A DNA stretch of 64,000 nt from Thysanoteuthis rhombus (taxonomy: Eukaryota; Mollusca; Cephalopoda; Oegopsida; Thysanoteuthidae): contig OY735201.1 in the NCBI GenBank assembly GCA_963457665.1, forward strand, positions 30,077,841 through 30,141,840, written 5' to 3'. Positions 1 to 12,139 of this stretch are shown piece after piece; within the stretch, counting starts at the first letter, position 1; the number at the start of each line of letters is the position of its first letter. Below the pieces are notes generated by a model. That model was given only the letters and a program-made list of their open reading frames with translations, made no database searches and was not told the DNA's origin. The position numbers and the translations under genes are program-made.

Positions 1-129
1 ACACAGGACAAAAGCACTTGAAAACAGTAGTTATTGCAGTAAAATATAAGGCCTGCTGAAGAAGAGTACCAACGTAAGGTCAGTACTTTGAGAAAATGCA
101 ACTAGTTAATGAAGTTATTTACATAATGC

Positions 130-465
130 AGGGCAGGTGTTGTTCTCCATCAATAGGTCTGGTGATACCCAAGTAGCTTTGCGTACCCTTCTATGACCTA
201 TTCCGCCCAAGACTAGGTCGCTCATGGCACATTGCCTAGCGAATCTCTCCCCTATTTTTATAGCCCCAATTGTGGCCACCAATCTTGGTCAGATCTGAAT
301 AATGGTCATCAGCCTGTTGTAAAATTTTTCATCCTTGTCACTTCCATTCATTGGGGCACAGCACTGGATGATGTTCATATCAATCTTTCTATTTTTAGTT
401 CAGAAGCAGGCAGGGATGATCTGTGGACCATATGCCACCAATGCAATGAGAGCTCTCTTTGCTGT
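130..465 (-). mobile_element. LINE AP-endonuclease fragment (RTE/CFDP2-like)
   Basis: Read on the minus strand, this stretch gives the middle of a LINE apurinic-type endonuclease. A segment AKRALIALVAYGPQIIPACF leads into KIDMNIIQCCAPMNGSDKDE and FYNRLMTII, followed after decayed sequence by RKATWVSPDLLMEN. In the family these correspond to the strand before the conserved QCYAPTN motif, that motif itself (here QCCAPMN), and the late HKATWISPDGRTEN segment. The usual central GDFNAKIG motif is not readable, so about 60 residues have been lost or scrambled. No reverse transcriptase is attached on either side. It differs from the RTE copies elsewhere in the window, whose corresponding motif is YSPTSQSTKEE, so it comes from a second LINE family. 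It is a dead fragment with stops and frame changes. Confidence 0.75.
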
Positions 466-494
466 CTTGGGTAGAGTAGTGCAAAAAAGTCATA

Positions 495-710
495 CTCTGG
501 TTCAATCGGAGAAGCAGACAAGCGGCATCACATTAACTTGTACAAGATATCCTCTAGCATCGCTTGAGAACAATCTACACTTTGTGGATTAAACAAAGAG
601 TTCAGATCAAAATCCCAACAATAACAGAGACCAAAAAAAAGCTTGTGGATACAATAGACAAAACATGACTATAATTACCAAGATGAAGACACTATTCCAA
701 GTAGATCAGT
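495..710 (+). repeat. Dispersed repeat E, copy 1
   Basis: Shares interrupted similarity with 6545-6765 and, less well, with 30045-30215. Landmarks in order: AGTCATA, a GTTCAATCGGAGAAGCAGAC-like stretch, a CATCAC block, then CAAGATGAAGACA followed by a run ending in GATCAGT. No coding capacity is seen. The copies are diverged and the ends are not defined. Family unknown; a SINE or MITE body would fit. Confidence 0.4.
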
Positions 711-3440
711 ATATATATATAATACGGTTAGGTTGCTCAACAATATTTTAGGCTAAGTGAGGAAAGAATAAAAACGCTATGCTTGAACAGAAAAATGAAT
801 ATCCCCAAATCTATAATATTTCAGTACTGCAAGATTACCAAATACTTCACAAGATTCTAGTAATTGCAAATCTTTAAAAGGAATAAATGACTTTGAAAGG
901 GAAAAATTGAAACTAATACAACAAAATGTCATATGTGAATTGCTTTGGGGAAGAAAAATGGTCTACTTACTACATACATCCAGATGTCATGTAAGTCTGA
1001 ATTCACTTCAACCTTTAATTCTTCAGTCCACTCAAATGAATCTGTGCTGAGTTGATAAATACATTGTCTTCTAACAACCACACACCATTTACATCTCAAT
1101 CAGCAGGTACCATCCTGAGAAACTGAAATTTAAAAAAAAAAGACAAAAAAACTTTAAAAACAAAGATGGCAGTTTTAAATTCAATTCAAAACAACAAAAA
1201 AAAAAATCAAAAATAAATCATTTTATCCCGAATATGATATGTTCTTGTTCATAATTTTGAGAAAAGTCATTAACATTCAAACATATCAATCAGACCATTT
1301 TGAATTTCAACTTGGTATGGCTTTCATTGCTCAACACGAATGCAGTATTGAATTCTTTGTTTAAGAAAGTTGAAAACATCTTCAACCTACATTACAAGCA
1401 TAGCCATTAACAATTTTTTCCTTGTTAGCTACCACTTTTTATTTAGCACATCTTGAAAAAAGGACCCTACAGATAGTTCACCTGAAGAAGGCCACAGAAT
1501 TTATAGGTAAAAACATTGTGGGAACCACAAAAGTAACAAAGAATAAGTTCAGTTGTCCAAAAAACTGTATGAATAATATCATCTTGAGTTGTTTTGAAGT
1601 TTTCATATGAAATTTCTTACAATAATGCACCAAATGTCTGTGGGAATATAACCAAGGAATCACAGAACATATTCCCATGAAACTTTATGCTCCTGATATG
1701 TTTTCAGGAAGTTAATTTTTGAAAATTGAAAAAAAAAAAAAAAAAAAATACTAAAAATCTGATTTCATTTATCTGTATGAAACCTTAAGGCTGCCGCATC
1801 CGTGCATTGAATTCAGATACTGAATTAAAGGTAGAAAATGGTAAACTGAGCTGTCACTTGACCCTGATAGAATTGTAAGTTATTGGTAGTTTGCTTTAGT
1901 ACACACACATATATGTATGTATGAATGTTTGTGTGTGTACTCATTCAAGTGGTCAAATGTAAGAAGGGATTGTCTACTATCATACACATAGATACAGATA
2001 TTAGCATTAGGGGCTTATCAAGAAAGAGACATAAGGTGTCTCTATTGCCTAGTTTGAAGTGGAACCCTGCAATTGTGAAGAGAAGAGTTTCATCTGGTTT
2101 TTTTGAGTTCTTACACATGGAAAAATTTGGTCAAATGTCTAAATTCGGCCAATTAAAATTAAGGATGAGACCGTCCAATTAGAAAGAGTCAAGATTTCGA
2201 CAGATGGAAAAGGTAATCCAGAGAGTCCGGTCACCTCTTTAGGTATCTCCGATTTGTCCATCAGCCAAAGAAGATTAGGTTGAAGTCAATGACCTACAAC
2301 TAAGGTGAGGAGAAAGAGTAGCACAACATATATTACAAGTTACCCACGAGCCTCTACAATTCTAGGAATAAAAACCAAATAAACGAAGTTCTTCATTTAC
2401 CCAAAACAATGGCTTTGATGAATTTATTTAAAGAATCTATGCATGCGAGATGACCTTTCTTTCCCACAGCATCAGTTTTGTTTACAGCCCCTCCCACACA
2501 GAACTGCACAGCAGAAGACAACTTATAAAATGGTATGCATCATTGTTCATCTAAACCTTTTCTCTCCTTCCTCTCATCTTGTCTTGTATGGAGTTTTCTT
2601 TCCTTGCTTTTCCAACTCAACCACTTTCGAATATCATGTTGCATCTTGTTTGTTTCTGTAGTCCTCTGTCCTTTGCAACCAGCCCAAACCAGAACAAACT
2701 CTTGTTAATTGAATCTGCTCCTATGTGTACTTGGTACATAATGGGTGAATTGTATTGGTTCTGTAATTGAAAACAGCTGATAACGCTCAGTACCCATAAA
2801 ATGTGCCAACCTAGAGAATGCAAAAAAAAAAAGTCTGTGTGATCTACGATTAAATGTTAAATGTGTAGCATCTGCATTCATGCTCACCCTAATAGTAATG
2901 ATCTGATTTCTTTCTAACACTAAAAGTCTGATTTTGTTCAATTTTATATGACCTCTAAGCAGTCAAAAAGGTGCATTGTAGTTAGCAGTATTGAATAGAA
3001 GTAGCCATAAAAAACGTCTTTAAAATAAAAAAGTTTTGATCTGTTATTTGAGCCAAAGGTCCCACTTGGGTCTTCTGATGATCTAGCCAGTTTTATCTAT
3101 TATTACTATTCTTACAAATTTTAGTAGTTTTTTTCTCTCCAGAACCTCAGTTCTTAGCTAAACCATTCTTTAGCCATATAGAGAATTCCAAATCAACAAA
3201 TAGCTACAAATAAAACTCACATCACATACTGATACTGTAGATGTTTTTTTATTCATGAACAGCTTGAACAAATAGGCTATAAAAAGCTGTTGTGATCAAT
3301 CAGGGTTCTCATCTAAAGTCTTTCTGCCAAATACTTCTTTCTCCTTTTCTCACTGAATTATATAAGGATATTAATGCTACAATGTTGTTTTCAGATTTTG
3401 CAATAGAGTATTTTTTTAAAAACTGTAAACCAAAAGTCAA
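711..3440. other. No recognisable gene; AT-rich filler
   Basis: Contains short ORFs of 60-85 codons in several frames with no recognisable protein, a 20-base A tract near 1728-1748, and a mixed CA/TA/TG microsatellite at about 1900-1942. I see no splice-framed exon, RNA gene or element end. The stretch 1950-2300 has few stops in one frame but matches nothing I know. Confidence 0.5.
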
Positions 3441-3444
3441 AATA

Positions 3445-3640
3445 GGTGTCTTCAGTTTTCAAGAAATGCTAGCTGGCTGTGTATATCATGATTACAGGCT
3501 ACATCAATGTAGCTAAAGGGCTGAAAATTCAAAGATTTAATCCTTACATTGAGCTTTCCCAGACGCAGCAGCCAAAAGACATATGTGACGGTCCCTATTG
3601 AGTGACTAACCAGACCTATTTCTTTCAAATATTATCATGA
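3445..3640 (+). repeat. Dispersed repeat A, copy 1
   Basis: Begins TCTTCAGTTTTCAAG, passes through AGCTGGCTGTGTATATCATG, then CTACATCAATGTAGCTAAAG and GGCTGAAAATTCAAAG, and ends near a TATTGAGTGACTAACCAGAC block. The same ordered blocks occur at 6903-7240, 38873-39230, 51190-51402 (reverse) and 53190-53512 (reverse). No coding frame. It abuts the Ty3-like fossil that follows. Confidence 0.6.
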
Positions 3641-4560
3641 AGTTTGATTCAATGATCAAATTTGGCAACAAACATGGAAGAAAAGGAGGGGCACTGTCAG
3701 AAAAAATGATAGAAAAATGGGCAATAATGAAAAAACTCCATTTCAGAATCTCAAATCAATTCGAGATTAAAGTCAAGTATATGCCAGTGTACAACAGATT
3801 TCATTTTGTAATCCTCATACAAATGAATAGATTGGTCAGACTTAACAACCGCAAGTTCAGGAGCAGCCCATCCTGAATATATGGCCCAATTATGTCAAGA
3901 GAGGGTTAAGTTCTTCATCCACTCTTTCAACCAAGACAAAAAGTATGCGTCAAGCCTTTCAGAATATAGGTTTTGTTTCAGGGTGAACACATTTCATTTG
4001 CAGTGAAACCTTTTCATGTAATCAATTCATCATCAAAAACAGTAGGATGCTTAACAATAATATTCTCAACAGCATGTGCAGCATTTACAGCCTTTTGATG
4101 GTGAATACATTTCCAATTGAGTGGTACAACTTGTAACCAGATCCTTCCCAGAAGTGTAGGGCCATCACCTGGAATAACCACTAATAGCAAACAAATATGT
4201 CAGCCATCATAGTCAAATGCACACTTCTCAAGTACAACATGGTGTGATGCTTTCTTCAGTATAAGTTGATAGCTACAGTGTTTTGGCTTATCAGGTTCAC
4301 TCCCCAGGTTATCAAATGTGGTGTAGCTGATTAATGAAACAGCTGCACCTATGTAAACTTCCATCTCAACATTGAGCATCACTAATACCATTAAGGGATC
4401 TATTTGACCATTCTCTTGCAGGTAAAATAGTTTTTGTATTGAAACAGAGTTGGTCTACAAAAGAAATGGTTTCATTCACTGGTTCTGTCCTGCCTACTCA
4501 GAGTTTTTTGGTTTCCAGCGCTTTCTGTGTGCTTTAAGCTCCGACAGGCTAGTGATATGA
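3640..4560 (-). mobile_element. Ty3/gypsy-type LTR retroelement fossil (pol part)
   Basis: On the minus strand, reading from high to low coordinates, the parts follow the usual Ty3/gypsy order: a region between gag and protease, a retropepsin-like segment around 4270-4390 (GAAVSLISYTTFDNL), a linker with GDGPTLLG near 4150, and the start of the reverse-transcriptase region near 3900-3650. LTRs and integrase were not seen. The element is old and heavily broken. Position and part order make the family assignment fairly safe; exact ends are approximate. Confidence 0.75.
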
Positions 4561-6440
4561 GACCAGTTCTGATACAAAAGTTACAAGAAGCGAAAAGTTA
4601 CAAAAGTTACAAGAGGCTAAAAAAGATGCAAACATGAGAAAATAAATTGAATCAATATTCAACAAAATTCGTATGTGAATATTTTTCAATGAAAATAGAA
4701 TCTCACTAACTCCTAAATTTTTCCAGATTATTTTATGCATACAATATATATGTAGGAATATTTTTTGCAAATAATTGAATGCATCCACGTACCTCTATAG
4801 GGCACTTATCAGTCGGTCCCCAATATGTTAGATATCAATTTTCTCTGATGTTTCATGTTGGATTGACATGAAACTTGGTACAGACCTACAGCTGAACCAT
4901 CCTCATCTTCCTCCTACTACAACAATAACTAGTAATGCTAATGTTGATTTGAAATATGTCAGACCTTTGGGCATACCATGTCTCCTTCTCTTTGGTGATT
5001 GAGGAAAGTCCATGGCCAAGGTCATAGCACGTGATAGTTGAAAGACTCAATTCTCTCTCTCAAGCTTCCTTGTAGGCCCAGGAAAGTCGATGACCTCAAT
5101 CATAAAAGATTCTCAATAACTTATATTTTTGTTCTTTGTTTATATTTTCATACATAGAAACTAGTCACTAATTGTTATAGTTACTAATTATGGGTATCAG
5201 TAAGAAGTCCCTGGCTAAAATGTTTATCACTAATTGTAGGTTGCAATTAATTGAGGCAACCACATGGACTAATACAGACATATCCTCAAATTTATGGTTC
5301 TTGTTTTTTTATTTGAGCATTTTCAATTCTCATTTTCTTTTGTATTGAACTAAAAATAATTCATAATGTAAGATGCAATCCAATAAGGCCCTTCATTACA
5401 TTTTCTTCTTAGTTACAAACATAAGAATGAAAAAAATCTCTACTCCCCACTTTACTTCTCTTCTTTCCAGTTCTATATTTAGTATCAATGCACTTTTCTC
5501 TATGACTAGATGTAGGCTTTCAAGACCAAACATTTTCAGGGCTTATTTTGGGAAAAAATAATGACATTGGCATTCACTGTGCACGTCTGTGTCTATGAGG
5601 ATGAAAAGAGATCTGAAAAGCAATTAATTGGAATCAATTACAGACATCTCACCTCATCCCACCTACCATGAGCTTTCTGGCAAAGTATCAGAAAGAGATT
5701 CCCTAAATATCCATGCCAAGACGTGTGGTTAAAAACAAACAAGAAAAAGAACAGACTATTCAAAACCTGCGATGTTGTATAAATAATTTTTGTTTATTTA
5801 GTTTTATTAAAAATATTTGTTTCCAATTGATGTTTTGAGCTAATTCCCATCAGAACATCCAGAACAAAAATAGATATTCATTGCATCGAAAATAAAAGGA
5901 AAAATATCATTCAAAATGCGATATAATTCATTGGCAAAGAAAAAAAAATCTATGAGTATATATATAAGTGAAGTGTATATAATAGTTATAAAAAGAATAT
6001 GATATAATGTGACATAAAAATGAATCTATTTTTCTTTCTCTCCCTAATTATCCCCTCTCTTATTAAGATAACCGCTTTCTTTCTCTCTTATGAACAGTCT
6101 CTCTTTACCTACTCTCTGACTAGTCTGCTACTGACTTATTCAAATGTGATGTTCACAAATTACAATGTAATTAAAAGAAAAACAACAACAAAAAAATCAC
6201 AAAATCAAGTTTGTATTTTGATCTGTTCATTTTGAGCCAAATTCAAACAAAAGATCAAGTTAAAAATGTTTTTATTGACCCTAAGATATTTTTGCAAAAA
6301 AGCATAGCAAAGACTTTTTTTTAAACATATAGACAAATTTCAAAAATCTGGAAAAACATTCGGGGAAGGAAGGGGGATCAAATGTAAATTTATGGTGTTT
6401 TTCAATAAAATCTAAACCCTTTATTCAATCCATGGGTAGG
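4561..6440. other. No recognisable gene
   Basis: AT-rich sequence with only short chance ORFs. Small TA-rich patches lie at 4744-4752 and 5958-5985. No element end, RNA gene or coding block is recognised. Confidence 0.5.
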
Positions 6441-6444
6441 ACAG

Positions 6445-6530
6445 ATTACCCAGCCCAGGGATTGAATTTACAACCACCATGCAGGTTACAAGATATGCTT
6501 AACCATCAATTTTATCCATTGGATCAGGCA
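6445..6530 (-). repeat. tRNA-Arg-like SINE head
   Basis: On the minus strand, starting near 6529, the sequence reads GCCTGATCCAATGGATAAAA, which resembles the tRNA-Arg A-box region (TGGCCTAATGGATAAGGC). A B-box-like AAATTCAATCCC follows at 6469-6458. Spacing is close to that of a tRNA. The anticodon arm does not fold well and no discriminator end is visible, so this is a tRNA-derived SINE head or a tRNA pseudogene, not a working tRNA. The body probably runs towards lower coordinates. Confidence 0.5.
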
Positions 6531-6544
6531 GTGCAAAATAGTCA

Positions 6545-6765
6545 TAAACCCAGTTCAGAGAAAGAGACAGACAAGCAACATCACAAGGATGTTAATTAAC
6601 TAAGAAGAATTAGCTGATACGAGATCATCTTGCATGCATAGAGGAATGAACCACATGAAACCTAGAGAGGATCAGAGGGAACAATGGCTGAAAGTTTGTG
6701 ACTACAACAAACAAGATGAAGACAATAGTCCATGCAAATCAGTGAAATTCTTCATCACAAAAATG
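6545..6765 (+). repeat. Dispersed repeat E, copy 2
   Basis: Contains AGTCATAAACCCAGTTCAGA, AGAGACAGACAAGCAACATC, then GGAACAATGGCTGAAA and ACAAGATGAAGACAATAGTC. It is collinear with copy 1 (495-710); the second half also matches 30120-30215. No coding content. Confidence 0.45.
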
Positions 6766-6902
6766 CCAAGCATTTAATTTTTGGATTGCAGTTATTTTTT
6801 TCATAGATTTCAACAATTTTACAAATTTCCGGACATAAATTTTGAAATAGTCAAACTCAATCAAAGCTATTAGAAACCGTTAATAAAACTGTCAAACAAA
6901 GG

Positions 6903-7240
6903 TTTCTTCAGTGTTTGGTCTAGTCTGCATGACTATGTATGTATCATGCATTCTGGATGCACACATGAAGCAGAAGCACTGAAAATTTCTAAAATTTACC
7001 TCTTACTATGTCTAGAAAATCATTTTTCTTTTGGGGGGGGGGAATTTGCTGGATTGATCCCATAGTTTGTGTCCAGCAGCATTCTCGCTGGTGTTTTGAA
7101 AAATTTTACTTTTTTTTCTTAGAGATCACTGCCCAACAAAATGCAAGTAACTGATCAACCCCAACACAGCATGGTACTGAAAGACATTGTATACTGACTG
7201 TTTCTATTGAGGGGCTAACCAGACCAGTATTCTTTTTGTT
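6903..7240 (+). repeat. Dispersed repeat A, copy 2
   Basis: Starts TTTCTTCAGTGTTTGG, continues with CATGACTATGTATGTATCAT and CACTGAAAATTTC, then a G9 run near 7034, a TTTGTGTCCAGCAGCATTCT block, and ends at TTCTATTGAGGGGCTAACCA. The middle block is shared with the reverse copy at 53190-53512 and the last block with copy 1, which shows that the repeat is at least 300 bp long. Confidence 0.6.
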
Positions 7241-7997
7241 TTAATTAAACCTTGGTCAAATTAAGATATATGATTTATGCCAGGCCTGATTAGGATCGAC
7301 TATATATACACAGTTAGTGCCTCTTTGTCTTTTATTTAAGGACTGAAGATTCATCATTGCCAAATATTGTGCAAGGATATGAAGGTCAATATAAATGTTT
7401 GTTTTCAATATCATTTTCATCCTTAGACCAATATAGATTCTGACATATCAAATCTCATGGCAATAATATCTTATTTTAGCACCAAGTTGGTGAAGCTGGC
7501 TATCAGGGCCAAAGCTAGAGAAAAAATTCGAAATTTCCTGTCATATATTTGTGAAATGACAGATGGTACGAATAATTTTTTTTTCCAAATCCTGGGATTA
7601 TTTATGCCTAGTGGGTACAACAGCTTTTACAAGTATGGGGTTATTTTCTTTTTCTTAACTTTTTTAAAAAAAATTACAGTATTTCCCAGCATTGAATATG
7701 CTTTTTTCATCCCCTAATATAAGTCTCAATAATTTAGCCTGCACTTTAAAGGCAAGAAGTTACGTTTTTCATAGGCCTATCCTAACCACAAAAGAAGATA
7801 ATCAATGCAAGAGAGTAATCTGAATTCCTATACATGACCCTGTAAATGAATTGTATAAAAAAGCAAATAAAAGTATGATATACAATTTTAGAAAAATACG
7901 TTATCACAAAAATTAATTCCTGTGTTGGTATATTATAGTAGATGAGCCAAAGGACTTGCAGTAATTTAGATATTATGTATCAATATTAATAGTATTT
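7241..7997. other. No recognisable gene
   Basis: Only chance ORFs, for example a phenylalanine-rich 86-codon frame at 7457-7717 with no recognisable domain. Base composition matches the surroundings. Confidence 0.5.
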
Positions 7998-8848
7998 TAA
8001 AGGGGTAGGACAAGGTAATACAAGCACACTCCAACTCTTCAGAGCCTCTCTCAAGATGATCTTCTAAAACATAGACCAAGAAAATAAAGGAATCGGAATA
8101 GACAGCAAATGCCTAAGTAACCTCAGATTTGCAGGCAACGTTGTCTTTTTTGCTGAGAACTTTCAAGATCTCCAAATAATGATAGACAAACTGAATGAGA
8201 AAAGTTGGTCTCCACATGAATTCCAGTAAAACAAATGTCATGTACAACCAGCATGTTGATGACAAAGACACAATGCTCAAAATCAAAAACAGAGCTGAAG
8301 AAAGTAGTTTGATTTTCATCTACCTAAGACAATGAATCTCCACGATATCGTCAAAAGAAGAAATCAAGTAAGAATCACTCCAAGATAAACTGGAGCAAAC
8401 TCAACCTTCAAGAACAAAAAAATTCCATCAATCCTAAAAAGAAGGATATACAACTAATGCATCTTCCCAATGATCACCTATGGAGCTGAAACATGGAACC
8501 TAAGCAAAAGATTGACTCTCAAACTGAGAACCATGCAATTTGCACATGACAGAATCATGTTCAACATCACATAGAGAGATCACAAGACAGCACAATGTAT
8601 TAGAGAAAAAACAGGAGTCCAAAATACCTTAGAATCCATCAGAAAACTCAAATGGCAATGGGCAGGTCATGTTGCACGGATCCCTAGAGATCATATATGA
8701 AACTGTGGCCAGTGGAATATAAGATGGTGTGACGAACTAGATAAGTTCAGAAAGTATTGGCTCTACAACATCCATGATGAACAGGTCTTGGTAATCTTAA
8801 GGAAGGTTTACGTCCAAAAACAGGCGCTTAAAGGTTAATGATAATGAC
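7998..8848 (+). mobile_element. RTE-type LINE, 3' half of ORF2 (copy 1)
   Basis: Starts in the reverse transcriptase at a GVRQGNTS-like motif and runs through a polymerase box that reads RFAGNVVFFAEN where the family has RFADDIVLFAEN, so the catalytic aspartates are lost. It continues through VGLHMNSSKTNVMYN, the thumb region, and the C-terminal block WQWAGHVAR followed by W-rich sequence to KYWL and a YVQ motif. The 3' end at 8825-8848 is a decayed version of the family tail AAGACTGATGATGATG. It is 5' truncated, as RTE insertions usually are, and carries several stops. Six other copies in the window match parts of it. Confidence 0.88.
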
Positions 8849-9348
8849 TGAGTGGCAAAAGTAATAAAACTGATTTGTTGAAAGGGTTTACTAGCTAACA
8901 AGACAAATTGATATCAAAAACTCACCCACTTTCTTTTTTTTTTTCAAAAATTTACAAGTCGAAATTGGAATGTGTCCTTGAATAGTTTTGGTCGGATAGA
9001 CGATAATTGATTTACATTCGACAGGATTTCATTCAAGATGTTGCACATGTTTGCAATTTGAGAATATGAATATACGCTGAGGTTAGAAAAAAATCAATAT
9101 TTTGGTATTAACAAAATCCATGATAAGCAAATGGTATATTAATTACATGACATCATTCCAGGACTCACAGGTAAACTTCATTGAGCAAAGAATTGATCGA
9201 AGATATATCCAAGGTCCAATTACAAATTCTATATAAGGAAGACTCGCTACAATATATGATATTGGTTTTTTGTCTAAAAAGAGAAACACTTTTCTAATTA
9301 TACCAGTCTAGCATGAAAGTCACGGGTGATCCCTTCTTTCATTTAGAC
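8849..9348. other. No recognisable gene
   Basis: AT-rich sequence with no element ends or coding blocks that I can identify. Confidence 0.5.
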
Positions 9349-9528
9349 CTGAGCTTTCTAAACTTTTTGCATTGGTGACATATGTTTTGTTAACCAAGGC
9401 AAATATATGATGTCATCCAAGCAGTTAAACTGATACAGGAAAAGTATATTTTCAAAGATATACAAAATCAAACTTCATTTCAAAACACATCTAGTGATCA
9501 TCAGTGACACACAGCTTGGAAAGCTCCA
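9349..9528. mobile_element. Short hAT-like MITE with target duplication
   Basis: The two ends are inverted relative to each other: CTGAGCTTTCTAAAC on the left pairs with the reverse complement TGGAGCTTTCCAAGC on the right, and inner GTGACA-like blocks also pair. The flanks ATTTAGAC (9341-9348) and ATCTAAAC (9529-9536) agree at 6 of 8 positions, consistent with the 8-bp duplication of hAT elements. About 180 bp, no coding capacity. Confidence 0.55.
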
Positions 9529-9536
9529 ATCTAAAC

Positions 9537-10290
9537 TATGCTGGCTACTTGTCTGAATTTTGTTACTCAGACTCCAAATTTTGTGCTATAAAGCAGTTCA
9601 AATACGTACAGTACATCTGACAATGATCCCATGGTATGAAGTGTTGGTGAGATTAAAATAAAGAACATAAAATAAAACTGAAGATCCAAGCAGCAAACAA
9701 GATTATTCCTTGAAGAAGAAATCCACTTATGGGTCAAGCAGTACGGGGGTATTAGCTTAGCAGAGAAAACAGCCAAGTACTACAAGAGAAAGGTGACAAT
9801 AATACATTGAGAAATCCTTTGAAAGGAAACCAGACACGACAGAAAAAAAAAACAAAAACAATTCAGCATTGTCATTATTGTCAAGTAAACTGTGAATATT
9901 AGATTCCAGGTGACAGCTGAAAATAAAATGGCACTTAAACAGAGAGGCACACAGGTTGTCAAAAAACCTTTGTTGCAATGTAGCAAGATTGATCACTGCC
10001 ACTAGATACTACCACTGTCATCTGCAGCCTCTTCCAGTCTTGTCCTAACCATCCTTCCGGTACCACCAACATAGTTGTCTCTGGCACATAGCTGCCAGAT
10101 GATTGTGGCTGTTACTATTTGTCTGCTCATATTGGTTGTAGCTTTTCTTTGTCCTGTCATTTGAATTTGCATCTATCACCCATTCTCCCTCAACTATTTG
10201 GAAGAGTGAAAAAAATTTTTTCTAGATCTAGAAAAAGAAAAAAAAAAATCTTAAAAAATGGGTGATTTGGTAATTTTATTTTCAGCAAAT
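9537..10290. other. No recognisable gene
   Basis: The stretch 10000-10200 is slightly richer in GC and its minus strand has a fairly open frame (RLEEAADDSG and nearby), but I cannot assign it to a family. The rest holds chance ORFs only. Confidence 0.45.
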
Positions 10291-10299
10291 AGCCTTATT

Positions 10300-10367
10300 C
10301 CCCCTTTGACTATCTAACACCCCCCCCCCGATCGCCAAAAGGATGTAAACCTGGTTGGGAACCACTG
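10300..10367. mobile_element. Orphan end of a hAT-type MITE
   Basis: Ends in GGTTGGGAACCACTG, the reverse complement of the CAGTGGTTCCCAACC terminus seen in many hAT elements and close to the left end of the MITE at 52746-53034. A C10 run precedes it at about 10319-10329. The partner terminus was not found within several hundred bases, so one end is lost or too diverged. Confidence 0.4.
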
Positions 10368-11050
10368 AACACATTGATTGTCTGCCTGCCTAGAAAATAG
10401 TCATGAATCTTGGTATTCTGTCCATGTCATCCCTTGATCTTGCTCAAATATTTGGAAGAACAAAAAGAAAAAAAAAAACAAAAAAAAAACAAAAGAAAAA
10501 AGAAAAAAATGTTGATGCATCAAAAATACCTGCAGAGCCCCCCCCCCCCCACCCGCCACATGCCCAGATGAAATTGACCTCCACATAAGCGAACATAGCT
10601 TCATCACACAAGCACTAAAGTACAATACAAAGGAAAAAGAGTTCAAGTTACTTTTTGAATAAAACAGAAATTGAAACTTGGAGACTTTTAGTCTAGACAA
10701 AATCAGAAAAGGGCAGAAAGAAGAACAAAATATAATTCCATGACGGCAGGAATTTCAAGAAAATTTATGAAGACGGTAAAAATACTGAGCATAATGGAGT
10801 GATCATAAATCATTAATTTTCAACAAGTATTTGCGTCACTCAATGTAGAGTGAACTGATTGTTCCCACTTGGGTTACAGGTTCTTTTTGGGTATCCTTAC
10901 TGATTCAGTCACTATAGATCCAAGAACAATCTGGCTATGATTTCCCTTAGGAATGGGTCCAATATGTTTACCAATACAATGTGCTACCTAATAGTTCCAG
11001 CAATCTGAACATAGCAGAGAAATAACCTACCGTAGTTCTTAGTTCCCCAC
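10368..11050. other. Low-complexity patch, no gene
   Basis: Includes an A-rich purine stretch at 10463-10510 followed by a C-rich run near 10541-10555. These create open frames on both strands (lysine-rich on plus, phenylalanine-rich on minus) that are compositional artefacts. Confidence 0.6.
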
Positions 11051-11400
11051 GTTGCCTTTAAACTAGTCCTTTTGGGTAGTGATGTCAGCGATTTTCCACG
11101 AATCCATCCATGGACTGCTTCAAGTGGGATGGTCTTGAGCTACTGCGATTCTTTCTAGATCTCCTCAACCAAGTCAAAATGACGCCTTTTCAGTCGGAAT
11201 TTTAGTTTAGAAAACAGGAAAGGCCGCAGAGGGCAAGATAAGGCGAATAGTGTGAATGAGTAATGAGTAATGACTAATGTATTCTTGGAAGCCAGGGAAT
11301 GCCCGGCAATAAGTGATTCGTATTGACACAAACTTAGGATTTCAATAAGACTTGAAATGAGTTGATATCCTTCTCCACCCTCATGCACTGACAGTTGTTG
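11050..11400 (-). mobile_element. Mariner transposase C-terminal fragment
   Basis: On the minus strand the frame contains LASKNTLVI, then a degenerate proline-poor version of the PYSPDLAP segment, then FSKLKFRLKRRHFDLVEEI and KESQ. This is the region around the third catalytic residue and the conserved FPKLK..LKGRHFD..EEIQ stretch of mariner transposases. A possible frameshifted C-terminal KGxYFEGD-like remnant lies near 11053-11075. The N-terminal DNA-binding part and first two catalytic aspartates are absent, and no terminal repeats were found. About 100 of the usual 340-350 residues survive. Confidence 0.72.
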
Positions 11401-12130
11401 GAACATTTCAAGATTTCATTTTGTAACATGATTTTTCCCAAGATTCAGTATTCTCTTAAATCCAAGAATCTTGCCACTTGAAGTCAATACATTTTCTTCA
11501 GAGCCCTGCAGTGACTTGTTCAGCTGGAGAGAAAAACATCTATTTTTCCATTTATCACACAAAACCTCTTCAGCAACATGACATGTCATCAATACTTCAT
11601 CATGTTATATAATTTGAAAGTCAACTACTTCCAATTTCTCATGTTGCATCTTGTCCCGGCATTTTATACGTTGGCATTATTAGGCTCTCGACAATTGTCT
11701 GGCTTTTCCTTTTCTGTGCAATAATTTCTGCAACCAAATAACTTGCTTCTTGAGGCTTTTCACTGATACCGACTTGATTTACAAAATAAGTACACTGTTT
11801 ACTTTGACATTCCAATAGCCTTTTGAAGTAATCAGTGCCTCATTTTTCATATGATTGATTTATTGTGAAGTGCTTTTTTTTTTTTAAATTTTGCCAGTGA
11901 AGAATAAGATAAAAGATTAAAATACCACAAGAAATTATAGAAATCATAACACTGTCTTTGAAAGGTTTAGCAGTGCTAAATTCATCAGAAAACACAAAGA
12001 AGATTCAAGAAATTTCATCTTAAGCAAGACCTTGTTCAAGACCAAATTCCCCTATAATTTGCTTTAAAAAAGGTAATTTTTCTCATAGGGTCTCCTCACA
12101 ATCTACAGATAAACCAATATTTTGAAATCA
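11401..12130. other. No recognisable gene
   Basis: Nothing recognised beyond a short perfect palindrome, ATATTTTG AAAT CAAAATAT, near 12118-12137. Confidence 0.5.
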
Positions 12131-12139
12131 AAATATCTG

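Noticed and set aside
6445-6530. Functional tRNA-Arg gene
   Set aside because: The acceptor and anticodon arms do not pair well; better explained as a SINE head or tRNA pseudogene.
10401-10700. 99-codon minus frame and lysine-rich plus frame
   Set aside because: Caused by A-rich and C-rich low-complexity sequence; no domain on either strand.
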